A stretch of 64,000 nt of DNA from Oscillochloris sp. (GCA_012032775.1 JAAUQO010000003.1:1-64000); one strand, 5' to 3'; shown: positions 26,481 through 36,351, numbered from the stretch's first letter. Translations and numbers: made by a program. Notes: a model not told the origin generated them from the letters alone.

Positions 26481-27005
26481 ATGAGCAGTGAAGCTTTACG
26501 ATTGATCGTCTGCACATTCGACGCGGCCGCGCATCCACAAGAGGCCCATGAAGCGGTGGGTACGTTGCGGCGCCATTTTCACGCCGACAATACCGTTCGG
26601 ATCGCCGTTGTTCAACGTGATCGCGACGGCCGGATTCATTTTGAGGAACCGGGCGATCCGCGTGAGGCGCTGAGTGATCTCGCCGCGACCTTCGCCGGTG
26701 GGATCGCCTGGTTTGTCGGCGCATTTGCCGGGATGCTCGGCCCACAGAGCGCTGCCGCCGCCGAACGACTGACCGATGTCGCCGTCCACCGGGTTGTACG
26801 TGACGCCGGATTCCCCGATTCGGCACTGTATACGATCGGCCAGGCCTTGCATACGGGTGGTACGGCACTGGTGGCACTGGTGCCAGCCGACCAGGTGTCG
26901 GTGATTGCTGCCGAGCTTGAGCGGCTTGGCGGCGAACGTCACGAACACGATCTGCCGCCACAGGTTGTTGCACAACTCCGGGCCGGTGCGCCGGAGGATT
27001 CATAG
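26481..27005 (+). CDS. DUF1269-like protein
   Basis: 174 residues from MSSEALRLIVCTFD. The alternation of a small alpha/beta domain (LIVCTFDAAAHPQEA, TVRIAVVQRDRDGRIH), a glycine-rich hydrophobic segment (AATFAGGIAWFVGAFAGMLG, about 75-94) and a second alpha/beta part (TIGQALHTGGTALVALVP) resembles the DUF1269 family of unknown function. The hydrophobic segment may insert in or touch the membrane. The start at 26481 rather than 26433 keeps the family N terminus. Confidence 0.65.
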   Translation: MSSEALRLIVCTFDAAAHPQEAHEAVGTLRRHFHADNTVRIAVVQRDRDGRIHFEEPGDPREALSDLAATFAGGIAWFVGAFAGMLGPQSAAAAERLTDVAVHRVVRDAGFPDSALYTIGQALHTGGTALVALVPADQVSVIAAELERLGGERHEHDLPPQVVAQLRAGAPEDS

Positions 27006-27102
27006 CGACGTACGATCGTGCGTTTCTACGCGGGGAGCTGTGGCGTTGAGGTGTGGGACGTGATGTGGGGATGGTTCATTGAGCTAAGGGAGTGTAGCTG
27101 AT

Positions 27103-28296
27103 ATGGATAGTGCCTCGAAGATGCCCATTCGACCAAGAAGCGGCCTGCTGACGGTGGTTCTGATTGCGCTGTTCGTGCTGAGCGGCTGTGGCTTGTTCGG
27201 CGGTGGCGATGAGTCGCCGACAACACCGGCGAACGGCGATTCGTCGGCCCAGGTAACCGGAGCAAACGGTGCTGGACAGCGGATTACCCTGGTAGCGCCG
27301 CCGCCAAACAGCAGTGTCGGCGAGGCGTTCAGCGTGCGCGGCGCCGCCGCTCGGCCGCCGCGCGATAGTAATCTCACCTATCGTGTGCTCGATGCCGACG
27401 GCAATGTGATCGGCGAAGGCCAGATCGGCGCCATCGGCCAACCCGGCAGCGCCGCACCGTTCGAGGCCCAGATTATCTTTACGCCACCAGCACCCGGCAG
27501 CCTGATAACCTTTCAACTTTTTGAGCGCGATGGCGCCACCGGCGCCGAGATCGCGCCGCTGAGTATGCCGCTGACCTACACGTCCGATCCCGGCGCTGTC
27601 GCACAGCCCGGCGGTGCCGAGCAGGGCGCTCAAAATCAGGGCGATAACCAGATTGTTATTGAGACGCCGCCGCCCGGTACGCAGGTCGGCAGCCCGGTGG
27701 TGATCACCGGCCGTACGACCTTTGACCCGTTTGAAGGCAATCTCACTTATCGCGTACTTGATGCCGCCGGGGCGGAGATCGGCAGCGGTGCGTTCACGGC
27801 GAATACTGAGGCTGATCCCGGCGCGACGTTTAACGCCTCGCTGAACTTTAACGAGCCGCCACAGGCCGGGCCGATCCGGCTGGAAGTGGTGGCACCGAAT
27901 GCGGCCGGCGGCGCGCCGATCGCGCAAACGAGCATTGATTTGACGGTTGCCGGCAGCGGTGGTTTGCAGCCGATCACTCCGACGCCCGATGTGCCGGCGC
28001 CGCAGCAGATTGTGATCGCGAGCCCGCCGCCCGGCACGCAGGTTGGTAGCCCGCTGGTGATCACCGGCCGTACTGCCCGGTTGCCGTTCGAGCGCAACCT
28101 CGGCTATCGCGTGCTGACGCAATCCGGTGAAGAACTTGGGGTGGGCGGCATTACGGTGAATGATGACGGTAGTTTCGTGGCCGAAATTACTTTCAACCCG
28201 CCCGCCGGAGCCACGCCGCTGTTGATTGAGTTGACCGACCGTGATGCGGCGAGCGGCGCGATCCTGGCTGCTACGACCATCCAGCTGCGCTATTAA
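27103..28296 (+). CDS. Lipoprotein with three Gmad2-like immunoglobulin-type domains
   Basis: 397 residues. A lipoprotein signal peptide ends VLSGC (Cys about 29), so the protein is predicted to be anchored on the outer face of the membrane. Three similar domains follow (about 60-170, 180-285, 300-397), each starting with a PPPxxxxVGxxxxxxG motif such as TPPPGTQVGSPVVITGR and containing NLTYRVLD or NLGYRVLT. This is the pattern of Gmad2, the Ig-like domain of spore germination and other surface proteins. Domains 2 and 3 are very alike at DNA level over about 65 bases, evidence of recent duplication. The linkers are rich in Gln, Gly and Pro. Function unknown; a binding or scaffold role is likely. 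Confidence 0.75.
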   Translation: MDSASKMPIRPRSGLLTVVLIALFVLSGCGLFGGGDESPTTPANGDSSAQVTGANGAGQRITLVAPPPNSSVGEAFSVRGAAARPPRDSNLTYRVLDADGNVIGEGQIGAIGQPGSAAPFEAQIIFTPPAPGSLITFQLFERDGATGAEIAPLSMPLTYTSDPGAVAQPGGAEQGAQNQGDNQIVIETPPPGTQVGSPVVITGRTTFDPFEGNLTYRVLDAAGAEIGSGAFTANTEADPGATFNASLNFNEPPQAGPIRLEVVAPNAAGGAPIAQTSIDLTVAGSGGLQPITPTPDVPAPQQIVIASPPPGTQVGSPLVITGRTARLPFERNLGYRVLTQSGEELGVGGITVNDDGSFVAEITFNPPAGATPLLIELTDRDAASGAILAATTIQLRY

Positions 28297-28359
28297 GGTG
28301 TCGGGTGTTTTGGCTCGCTTAGGGGCCGAAACACCTGACAAAAGCTTCATTTTCGCGCT

Positions 28360-28388
28360 TTGACGCCCGTGAAGCGGGCTGTTATAAT
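28360..28388 (+). promoter_or_regulatory. Strong sigma-70 promoter of the small membrane protein gene
   Basis: TTGACG (28360-28365), exactly 17 bases, then TATAAT (28383-28388). It is the best two-box promoter in the window, about 59 bases before ATG 28447. Confidence 0.7.
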
Positions 28389-28446
28389 CGCGCGGATGGT
28401 GTAGCAAATTCTCCTTTTAGTACCTCACTGGAGGCTCTGTCGATTT

Positions 28447-28916
28447 ATGGGCTTTTTCACATACCTGACAACGTCAAGTCCGCAGCTTGGCACTCTCGGC
28501 TGGCTCTTTTTCATCGGCCAGGTACTCATTGCGGCTGCCGGAGCCTATCTGGCCTTTGCCCATAGTGAGCGCAACATGGCCCGGCCGCATTTATGCGTCA
28601 GCTGGGGATTGCACTGTTGATTGTAGGCGGTGTTGGTGTAGCCCTTGGTGTCCTGCGGATGCTGAATGTGCCGGTGCTGAATCAACATCTCTGGTTTTAT
28701 GTGCAATTGCTGATCGAGCTTGGCGTTGCCGGGTATGTGTTCTATTACATGCGCTCGGTGTTGCCCGGCCTGGAACGTGCCGCCGTCGGCCGGCGCCCTG
28801 CCCCGCGTGGTAATCGCTCCATCAGCGATGTGCAGACGACTCCTGCTGCGCCGCGGCCACCGGCAACCACCAGTCGCCGGGATGCCCGCCGGGATCGCAA
28901 GCGCCGTAAGGGCTAG
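28447..28916 (+). CDS. Small four-helix membrane protein, frameshifted
   Basis: The ATG frame at 28447 encodes MGFFTYLTTSSPQLG and two hydrophobic helices but runs into a stop at 28620. A second frame takes over at MRQLGIALLIVGGVG (28593), with two more helices (VALGVLRMLNV, LIELGVAGYVFYYMR) and a basic, disordered tail ending RRDRKRRKG. Shifting one base in 28575-28592 joins them into one protein of about 156 residues with four helices. The strong promoter lies before the first part only, which supports one gene. Two overlapping genes remain possible. Not a family I recognise. Confidence 0.55.
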
Positions 28917-28929
28917 GTTCAGGGTACAG

Positions 28930-28970
28930 GATACAGGGAAGCGCCGGTATTGCCGGCGCTTCCCTGTATC
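28930..28970. terminator. Bidirectional terminator, 18-bp stem
   Basis: GATACAGGGAAGCGCCGG (28930-28947) and CCGGCGCTTCCCTGTATC (28953-28970) are perfect complements around a five-base loop. It sits between convergent genes. Confidence 0.8.
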
Positions 28971-28997
28971 GGCGGATAATGCTCAGATGTTGGGTGC

Positions 28998-29153
28998 TCA
29001 GATGGTACGGCGTGGTGCAGGTTGCGGTTGTTCTTGTACCTGTTTCAGCGGGCTACGGCCGTACGCGGCACGAGTCTCGGCCGCGATCCGCACTAATGCG
29101 AAGATCATCCAGCCCAACACCAGCGCAAGAATCAGTTGCAGCAATACCAACAT
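28998..29153 (-). CDS. Small single-pass membrane protein (51 aa)
   Basis: From ATG 29153 with GGAG six bases upstream, the product is one hydrophobic helix (LVLLQLILALVLGWMIFALV) and a basic, Gln/Pro-rich tail (EQPQPAPRRTI). The longer frame from 29204 begins inside the bchH terminator and is less likely. It lies directly downstream of bchH on the same strand, but beyond a terminator. Not recognised. Confidence 0.55.
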   Translation of the reverse strand: MLVLLQLILALVLGWMIFALVRIAAETRAAYGRSPLKQVQEQPQPAPRRTI

Positions 29154-29207
29154 GAGCGGCTCCACCGTAGCTGTCGGCTCTGAAATTCGTGAAACGAAGA
29201 ACATATA

Positions 29208-29243
29208 AACGCCCTGAGTTAGTATATGCTAACCCAGGGCGTT
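29208..29243 (-). terminator. Terminator downstream of bchH
   Basis: AACGCCCTGAGTTAG (29208-29222) pairs with CTAACCCAGGGCGTT (29229-29243) with one mismatch and a six-base loop, 33 bases past the bchH stop. Confidence 0.65.
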
Positions 29244-29276
29244 CGTCAATGGATATGTGCTGTGGGACGATCGGGA

Positions 29277-32200
29277 TTATCCGACCCCTTCCAACTGATC
29301 TTCGAGGTCGGCATGCAATTCCCGCAATCGCTCCAGGGTATCTTCGTCGGCCTGCCAGAGCCCACGGCTGCTCGCTTCCAGCAATCGCCCGATCGCGTTG
29401 CGCGTGGCTTCGGGATTGGCTTCCTCCAGGCGCCGGCGCATGTGCTCGTCCAGCACAAATGTGGCCGCCGCCTGGTCGTACACCCAGTTGTCTACCGCAT
29501 TGGTGGTGGCGCTCCAGCCGAGCATATAGGTGAAGCGGTTGCCGATTTCGGCCGCGCCGGTGTGTCCATGCTTGAGCATCCCTTCATACCATTTGGGATT
29601 GAGCAACTTGGTGCGGTACTCGACGCGCAGGGTTTGCTCCAGGCTCTGCACCTTTGTCTCGGCGGTGTAGGTTTCGATAAAGCTAAGCGGTACACTGCGC
29701 CCGCCGGCCCGCTCGGCGGCGGCCTTGAGCGCGCCGGAGTAGCCGTAATAGTGCTGCATGTCGGTAAGCCCGTATTCGACGCTGTCGATCTCCTGGGCCA
29801 CCCGCTCGACGGTGCCGAGCAGCGACTTCAGCACTTCAGGCCGGGCCAACCCGTTATGCTTGCCGCCGAAGGCATAACTGTTGCGCTTCACAAAAAGATC
29901 TTCCAACTCCTGGCGATCTTCCCATGCGCCGCCTTCGATCGCCTCGTCTACGTCGGTGCCGTAGGTGCCGGCGGCCTGCGTAAAAATGCGGGCCGTTGCG
30001 GCTTCCGGCGGGGTGCCTTCGGCGATCACGGCACATACATGCTTGCGAATAAAATTCAGATGCTCGGGTTCGTCGGCCTCGGCGGCTTCGCGCACCAGCC
30101 GGTCGAGCATATCGATCGTGCCGGCAAATGTGTCGCGGAAAATGCCCGAGGCGGTCATCAGTACGTCGATGCGTGGGCGGCCCAACTCGGCGAGTGGAAT
30201 CAGGCTGTAACGCCCGATCTTGCCCTGGCCGTCTTTCACCGGGCGGGCGCCGATCAGCCCCAACACAACCCCGATCGCTTCGCCGCGGGTCTTGATTGCG
30301 TCGAGACCCCAGAGCACCTGGGCGATCGTCTCGGGATAGCCGTCGCCGTGTTCGGCGTGGTGTGCCGCAAGCAACGATTCGGCCACCTGCACCCCGCGCG
30401 CAAAGGCGCTGTCGCTGGGGATGCGCCAGGGATCGAGCGAGTGGATGTTGCGGCCGGTGGGCAGTACGGCGCTGCCGTCGCGAATAATGTCGCCGCCGGG
30501 CCCGGCCTGAATGTAGCCGCCGTTCAAGCCCTGCAACAGGAAGTCGAGTTCCTGGGTGTTGTCACGAAGTGCGGCCAACATATTCCGACCTTCACGGGCC
30601 AGATTGCTGAAAAGATCACCATGATGATGCTGGGCGAGGGCGGTTGTTACCCGATCGACCGATTCGCCATTGAATACCGCCCGTTGAACAAATGCAATAC
30701 AGGCGGCATCAACCTGTTCGCGCAAGGCCAGGGCGGTTGGATCACCATGGCGGGCGGCAGCCAACAATTCGGCATAACCTGCCGGTTGTTGCCCTTCCGT
30801 ATGCGGCACTCTGTATGCTGCATAGAAGAGATCGCCAAGCCCCGGTTGCCCATTCCGCGGCGGCTTCAGCGTCTCCGTCACCAGCGTGAGTTGCTGCTCG
30901 ATCGGCGCGGCGCTGCCGAGCACATGCAAGCTGTCGGTGATCATGGTCTGCTCAAGCTCACGTAGATAGGCGTAGGCACGGGCGGCGAAATCGGCGAATC
31001 GTTCGCCCTCGCGCCGCTTGAGTTCGGCGTCCATGTTCAGCAGCGCGAGCTTCTGTTGCATGGCCTCGGCGACCGGCGACTCGGCGGCATCGGGCGACGC
31101 ATCTGCCGGGGCCGCTGTATGGGTGGTACGTAGCTCTTCCAGCAGATCCTTGAGCGCTTGCAGCTCTTTGTAGAGCCCGGCGCGGCCATAGGGCGGGATG
31201 GCGTGGCCGACGATCGTGGCATAGCCGCGGCGCTTGGCGATATTGGCTTCGGCCGGGTTGTTGATCGGGTAGACATAGAAGTTCGGCAGTTCGCCCAGCA
31301 ACACATCGGGCCAGCACTCGTCGGTCATACCGAGTTGCACGCCGGGCATCCACTCGGAGGTGCCGTGCATGCCCATATGGATGATCGCGTGGGCGCCGAA
31401 GGATCGGCTGATCCACTTGTAGAAAAGCGCATACTGGTGGTGCGGCGTGTTGGCCTTGTCGAAAAGCAGCCGCATTGGATCGCCGGGCATGCCGATCATC
31501 GGCTGCACGCCGATGTAGACATTGCCGAGTTGCAACCCGCCCAGCCGCACCCGATCGCGCCCAGTGGTGCGATATCGCCGGGGAATGCGCCCCAGCGGTC
31601 GGTGATCCGTTCCTGATCACCGGGCCGCACCCAGGTATAGAAGGCGTTGCGATCGACATTGGGCAGGTTGATCGGCGGGTGACCGGGCGGTAGAGATGCA
31701 AGATTCTGTGTCTCTAGCGCCTCGGCCTTGATACTACCGCTGATGCAACGGGCCAACGTGGCCGGATCGCGGGGATACTCGCCGACGTTGTAGCCGGCGG
31801 CTTTGAGCTTGTCGAGCAGGGCGATCAAACTGGCCGGCACGTCGAGCAGGGCGGCGGTAGCGGTGTTGCCCTGGCCGGGCGGATAATCGTAGACCACAAT
31901 CGCCAGTTTTTTGGCCTGATTGGGCGTACGGCGCAATGTTACAAAATGCTCGGCGATGCTGGCCAGGCGCTTGATCCGGTCGGGAACGGTGACAATATCG
32001 CCGCCTTGCATGCCGCCGAGTACCACCGGGGCCACTGCGCCGTCCATCTCCGGCAAACTATACAAAATCGTGCTTTGCAACGGCCCGACGCCGTTTTCAC
32101 GCCAGTGTTCCACATCCTGCACGAACAACGGTTGCGCAACAATATACGGCACATCGAGCTTGCCGAGCAGATCACGGGCGACATTGGTGGTAAGGCCGGC

Positions 32201-33157
32201 TTTGGTGCTGCCGGCAGGCCCGCCGACAAGCGGAAAGCCCATCGTATTGATCACCAGATCCACAGCCATGTGGCTCAGCCACTCACGCACGACCACATGG
32301 CTCTCGATGCCCATCACAAAGATCGGCAACACCCGCAGGTTGGCCGCTTCCAAGGCCCGTACCACGTCGTTGTGATAGGTTGTTCCGCTGAGAATGTGTG
32401 AGCGGAACGAGAGCACCGCCACCGTACCGAGATAGGACTTGCCGTTTTTGGAAACCTTTCCAGCAGCTTTCGCCTGTTGTTTCTCCCATTTCTCATACTC
32501 GTCGGGCCTGGCGAACAACTTCGGCGAATTGGGATGGGCGAAGCCCATTGTCGGCATCTCGACCGGCGGATCGACGTGCAACTTTTTATGGCCGCCGTAT
32601 TCCCGCAGCATCAGCTTGAACATATTGGCGGCATTGGCGACACTGCGGTGGTTCCAATAACTACTCAGATTCGTCCAGTTGCGGAAATCGTTCAGGCGCT
32701 TCCCCGGCAGGAAATTGATCAATTTGCCGGTGATCTTCTGGAGTTTGACATAGCCGTAGAATGCGTCTTCCTCGCGGCCACCGACCAGCAGCCGGGCCAC
32801 ATTTTGCACCGGCTTGGGCATGCCGCTGCCCTTAAAGCCGTAGCCGCCGAGCTTCGTCAGCCGCATCATCTCAGGCAACCCCTCGTATGAAAGCACAACC
32901 TGCGGTTGGTGGCGCTCGACCATCGGCACCAGGAGTTCAGCGGTTTCGGCAAGTGTGATCAACGATGTGATCACCGCGTCGGCTTCGGCAATCGCCGCAT
33001 CTACCTCGGTGGTTCGGGTCTGAACATCGGCGTCCTCGAAAATGCGCAGGCGGAAATTGGGCAACTCCTTGCGCACTTCGGCTTCGGCCTGAGCGAAGAA
33101 ACTCTGGCTGTAGCGCTGCAAGCCCAACAGCATGACATAATTGATGGTACGCGCCAT
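29277..33157 (-). CDS. bchH: Magnesium chelatase subunit H, frameshifted
   Basis: BchH binds protoporphyrin IX and, with BchI and BchD, inserts Mg2+, the first committed step of bacteriochlorophyll synthesis. The start is ATG 33157 (MARTINYVMLLGLQ) with GAGGA upstream. The N-terminal frame runs through ISYSL-type segments such as LSYEGLPEMMRL, GTVAVLSFRSHIL and PPGHPPINLPNVD to FPGDIAPLG and then goes wrong. The second frame continues LGGLQLGNVYIGVQPMIG, GDPMRLLFDKANTPHHQY, HMGMHGTSEWMPG and so on to 29277. One missing base near 31558-31561 explains the break: adding it gives LGRDRVRLGG. The corrected product is about 1293 residues, normal for BchH. No bchI or bchD is nearby. BchH paralogues (BchS, BchT) occur in green bacteria, so the exact paralogue is not certain. 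Confidence 0.9.
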
Positions 33158-33274
33158 ACAATCCTCGTGGAATGATCTAATCGGCGAAGGGCGGGACGAA
33201 TGCTCCGATTGAGCCAGATCAGGCCTATTAGCATGTGGTGACAAGATGTGCATAATATTATCGTTCTTTTCCGA

Positions 33275-33297
33275 ATTATATGCAATGTGTGCATATA
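33275..33297 (-). promoter_or_regulatory. bchH promoter with overlapping palindromic operator
   Basis: On the minus strand a perfect TATAAT (33280-33275) lies about 118 bases before the bchH ATG. A perfect inverted repeat TATATGCA-N5-TGCATATA (33277-33297) covers the -10 and the spacer, where a bound repressor would block polymerase. The rest of the 33158-33458 gap is A/T-rich and holds the upstream gene's terminator. Confidence 0.5.
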
Positions 33298-33327
33298 TGA
33301 AATAAAGGCTGTGCAGCAGCATAAAAT

Positions 33328-33365
33328 AACGCCGTATTCCGCATCGCCATGCAGAATTCGGCGTT
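33328..33365 (-). terminator. Terminator of the Cache-STAS gene
   Basis: AACGCCGTATTCCGCAT and ATGCAGAATTCGGCGTT pair at 15 of 17 positions around CGCC. On the minus strand ATTTTAT follows. It separates the sensor operon from bchH. Confidence 0.65.
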
Positions 33366-33458
33366 GATTGGCTGCTCGCTTGATGTCTATGAACCGGAAG
33401 TTACAGGAGTACCATCAGGTTGATGGGGCGGCTGATCAGTGCAAAACCCAACAGAACG

Positions 33459-35102
33459 TCAGTTGCGTTGCAACGCATAGCGCAGCGCACTTTGCAGATC
33501 CGCCATTGATTGCAGATCGCTGAGATCGACCCCGAGTCCGACGATCGTCTGCGCGAGTTCAGGGCGAATACCGACCAGAATCGGTTGTGCGCCGAGCAGA
33601 CGACTGGCATCAGCGGCCTGGATGAGTAACCTGGCGGTCTGGGTATCAATAACCGGTACGCCGGTAACATCGAGGATGATCATGCGGGCGCGATTGCGTT
33701 CGATCGCTTCTAGCAATGTTGTCACAAGATCCGATGCCCGCTGGCTGTCGATCACACCGATCAGCGGCATCACGAGGACATTGTCGGCCACCGGCAAGAC
33801 CGGGCTGGAAAGCTCGCGAATGGTTGCCGAAAGGGCATCACGCTCTTGCAGCGAGGCATGCAACGCGGCAAGCACCCGTTCCTGTTCCTGGTTAACCTGT
33901 TCGAGGGCTCGGGTTCGGTCGGCTACGCGCTGTTCAAGGCCGCTGAGCGTCTCTTGCAATTGCGTAGCCATGCGGTTAAATGTGGTTGTCAGAAGACGTA
34001 TTTCGCTGCTGCCGCGGCCCTCAGCGGTACGTTGTGAAAAATCGCCATTGGTGATCTGAAGTGCAGTTGCCGTAAGCCTGCTTAATGGGTCGGCGATCCG
34101 GGTAGCGACAAAGAACCCGAAGCCGACGGCGCCGGCCGCTGCGAGCAATGCCACCAGGCCAATCAACTGGATTGTTGCTGCGAAGCGTTGTGCGATCTCG
34201 GCTTGATCGATCTCGGCCAGAAACACCGCCTGTAGTTCCGGCACCCAGCGATAGACCCCGATCACCGGCACGGGTGGATCGCGGTAATCGCCATACACAC
34301 CGGATCCATTCTGCTGTTGCAGCCCAAGATCGATCCCCTGACTGCGGTAACTGCGATTGATCGGATAGCCTGCAAAGCGACTTGGCGTAAGCAAGTAGTT
34401 GTTTTCCGCGCTTACCAGATACGTTTCGCCCGAAAGACCTAACCCGGATCGCTCAAGCATGAAGTTGCCAAGGGTGTTCAAATTCAACTGTCCGGCCAGC
34501 ACACCATTCAACGAACCATCCAGGCTGCGGATCGGTCGCGTCACGAGCATAGTCAGTTCGCCGCTGCCAACAGCATAGTATGGCGCTTGCGTAAAAGGTT
34601 GATCCAGACTGGCCGCGAAATAGGGCTGGCGCTGAACAATCTTCCCAATCTGGCTGGGATCGGACGCTGCGATCACATTGCCTGCGCGATCATAAATGAA
34701 CAACTGGCTGAAAAGGCCTTCTGACGCCGTATTATCCTGGGTAATCAGTTGTTGAAGTAACCGGTTGATCCCTTCGCGCTGGGTCTCATCCTCGATCGTT
34801 GTGAGGATCGGATCGATCTGTGCCACCACGGGATTGCTCAATGTAATCGACAGCAAGGCGTGGCTATCGCCGATCCAGCGGGTGATCTGAGCGATCTTGA
34901 GATCAGTGATCGATCCGAGTTGATCGATCGCCTGAGCGGTTACCTGGGTTCGAACCTGATTAAAGGTAAGCGGAACAACAACCGCAATCGGCAGGATCGT
35001 CAGGCTTACAAATGCGATCACAAGCCACCAGCGTAACTGATTCCAGGGCGCTGTTCTGGCTGTGCGCTGATCGGCGTGCGACACGCTTGTTGGCCTATCC
35101 AT
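33459..35102 (-). CDS. Membrane sensor: dCache-HAMP-coiled coil-STAS
   Basis: 547 residues. TM1 (about 25-46) and TM2 (about 300-325) flank an extracytoplasmic double Cache domain (FIYDRAGNVIAASDPSQIG, VTRPIRSLDGSLNGVLAGQL, GETYLVSAENNYLL). Then come HAMP (RIADPLSRLTATALQITNGD), a coiled coil (about 370-425), and a STAS domain (VLVMPLIGVIDSQRASDL, IILDVTGVPVIDTQTARLL) like that of RsbR stressosome proteins, with the phosphoacceptor-like TGVPVIDT. No kinase or methyl-accepting domain is present. Its ATG shares the A of the upstream stop (TGATG), so it is translated with the solute-binding lipoprotein and probably senses that protein's ligand. Confidence 0.82.
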   Translation of the reverse strand: MDRPTSVSHADQRTARTAPWNQLRWWLVIAFVSLTILPIAVVVPLTFNQVRTQVTAQAIDQLGSITDLKIAQITRWIGDSHALLSITLSNPVVAQIDPILTTIEDETQREGINRLLQQLITQDNTASEGLFSQLFIYDRAGNVIAASDPSQIGKIVQRQPYFAASLDQPFTQAPYYAVGSGELTMLVTRPIRSLDGSLNGVLAGQLNLNTLGNFMLERSGLGLSGETYLVSAENNYLLTPSRFAGYPINRSYRSQGIDLGLQQQNGSGVYGDYRDPPVPVIGVYRWVPELQAVFLAEIDQAEIAQRFAATIQLIGLVALLAAAGAVGFGFFVATRIADPLSRLTATALQITNGDFSQRTAEGRGSSEIRLLTTTFNRMATQLQETLSGLEQRVADRTRALEQVNQEQERVLAALHASLQERDALSATIRELSSPVLPVADNVLVMPLIGVIDSQRASDLVTTLLEAIERNRARMIILDVTGVPVIDTQTARLLIQAADASRLLGAQPILVGIRPELAQTIVGLGVDLSDLQSMADLQSALRYALQRN

Positions 35103-36136
35103 CACTCAGTTTCCTCGGCGGAGACAAATGCTTTCGTAAAGGCCCGTTCCAGATCGATCGGTGCGTCAATCCGATCGCCTTCCAGCAGGAGTTGTTGGGT
35201 CAGTTCCCAAATTTCTATGTCGAAAGTGCCGATTTGCGTGTTGGCCGGGCGAATAAGCGGCAGGCTGGCCGCCAGTCGTTGTAATTGGCCTGCCTGGTCG
35301 AGATCCGGGTTGAACTCCAGCGTGTAGCTAATCGCTTGCTCGGGGTTGGCGATAACATCGGCGATGCCGTGGTTGAGCGCGCGCATAAAGCGCTCGATCT
35401 GCTCGGGGCGTTCCTGAAGGGCCTGTTCACTGGTAAATATCACAAAGTCGTATGTGTCGATTCCGTAGTCACTCATCAGCATGATATTCGGTTCGCGGCC
35501 GGCTTCACGTACTTGTACGCCCTCGTTGATAATCCAGGCGACAATCGCATCGGCCTCGCCGTTGAGTAACGGATCGACGCCGAAACTTGTTCGCGGCAAA
35601 ATCGTGATTGTGTCGGGATCGATCTGTTGGATCTTGAGCATCGCCAGCAGACTGTCGTTGGCTCCGTCTTGCGCAACAAGCACTGTGCGGCCAACCAGAT
35701 CTTGGGGCCGCAGGATGTTTTGTTCGGCAAGGCTGATAATCGCCAGCGGGCTGCGCTGAAAGATATTGCCGATTCCAATCACCGGCTTGCCGGCGGCGCG
35801 GGCCGCGATCAGCGAGGAACTGCTGGTCATACCGATATCGGCGTTGCCGTCGAGCACCTGGCTAATTGGATCGATGTATCCCGCGCTGTTGAAACCGCCC
35901 TCTTCAAAGCGCACCTGAAGCCCTTCAGCGGCAAAATGCCCGTTTTTAGCGGCGGCGTAAAAGGGCGATGAGGAGTATTCATGCACCCACGAGAGCTGTA
36001 CGCCGAGTTCAGTCGGCGCGGGTTGCGCGGATGGGGTTGCCGGCGGCGCGGAACATGCGCTTGCCAATGTGATCATACACAGAAGTGTCACGAGTGCGAT
36101 TGCTCGCCCCAGGGGGCTGGTTGCATGGAGTGCCAT
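35102..36136 (-). CDS. NMT1/THI5-like solute-binding lipoprotein
   Basis: 344 residues. The signal peptide ends LASAC (Cys about 28), so the protein is membrane-anchored outside. The periplasmic-binding fold of the NMT1/THI5/SsuA family is seen in LGVQLSWVHEYSSSPFYAA, GLQVRFEEGG, ADIGMTSSSSLIAARAAGKPV split in two strands, and EADAIVAWIINEG. Such proteins bind thiamine precursors, alkanesulfonates, nitrate-like or riboflavin-type ligands. No ABC permease or ATPase gene is adjacent; instead the coupled gene is a Cache-STAS sensor. A sensing rather than transport role is inferred. Start at 36136 (MALHATSPLG). Confidence 0.82.
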   Translation of the reverse strand: MALHATSPLGRAIALVTLLCMITLASACSAPPATPSAQPAPTELGVQLSWVHEYSSSPFYAAAKNGHFAAEGLQVRFEEGGFNSAGYIDPISQVLDGNADIGMTSSSSLIAARAAGKPVIGIGNIFQRSPLAIISLAEQNILRPQDLVGRTVLVAQDGANDSLLAMLKIQQIDPDTITILPRTSFGVDPLLNGEADAIVAWIINEGVQVREAGREPNIMLMSDYGIDTYDFVIFTSEQALQERPEQIERFMRALNHGIADVIANPEQAISYTLEFNPDLDQAGQLQRLAASLPLIRPANTQIGTFDIEIWELTQQLLLEGDRIDAPIDLERAFTKAFVSAEETE

Positions 36137-36351
36137 AGTAACCCCGTTTGTTGTTGTTGTGAAGCGGTTAATACAATATGGTTATCAACTTCATTCTAGT
36201 GGTATTGTGTTTCCAGAGATGAACCATGTAATACTACCGGTGCTGGGTTACGCAGGCGCGAGGATAAAAAATGCGCCGCTTTGGGCGCAAGTCGGACGAA
36301 GGGTAGAAGGGGCGCAATCTGCTGCGTCAACTGCCGGGATACTGCAGTCGA

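Noticed and set aside
29226-30965. A 579-codon open frame on the plus strand
   Set aside because: It lies wholly antisense to bchH, which has strong family matches, and its translation shows no domain.
33241-33300. PpsR or FNR binding site upstream of bchH
   Set aside because: The palindrome there does not match TGT-N12-ACA or TTGAT-N4-ATCAA; I left the regulator unnamed.
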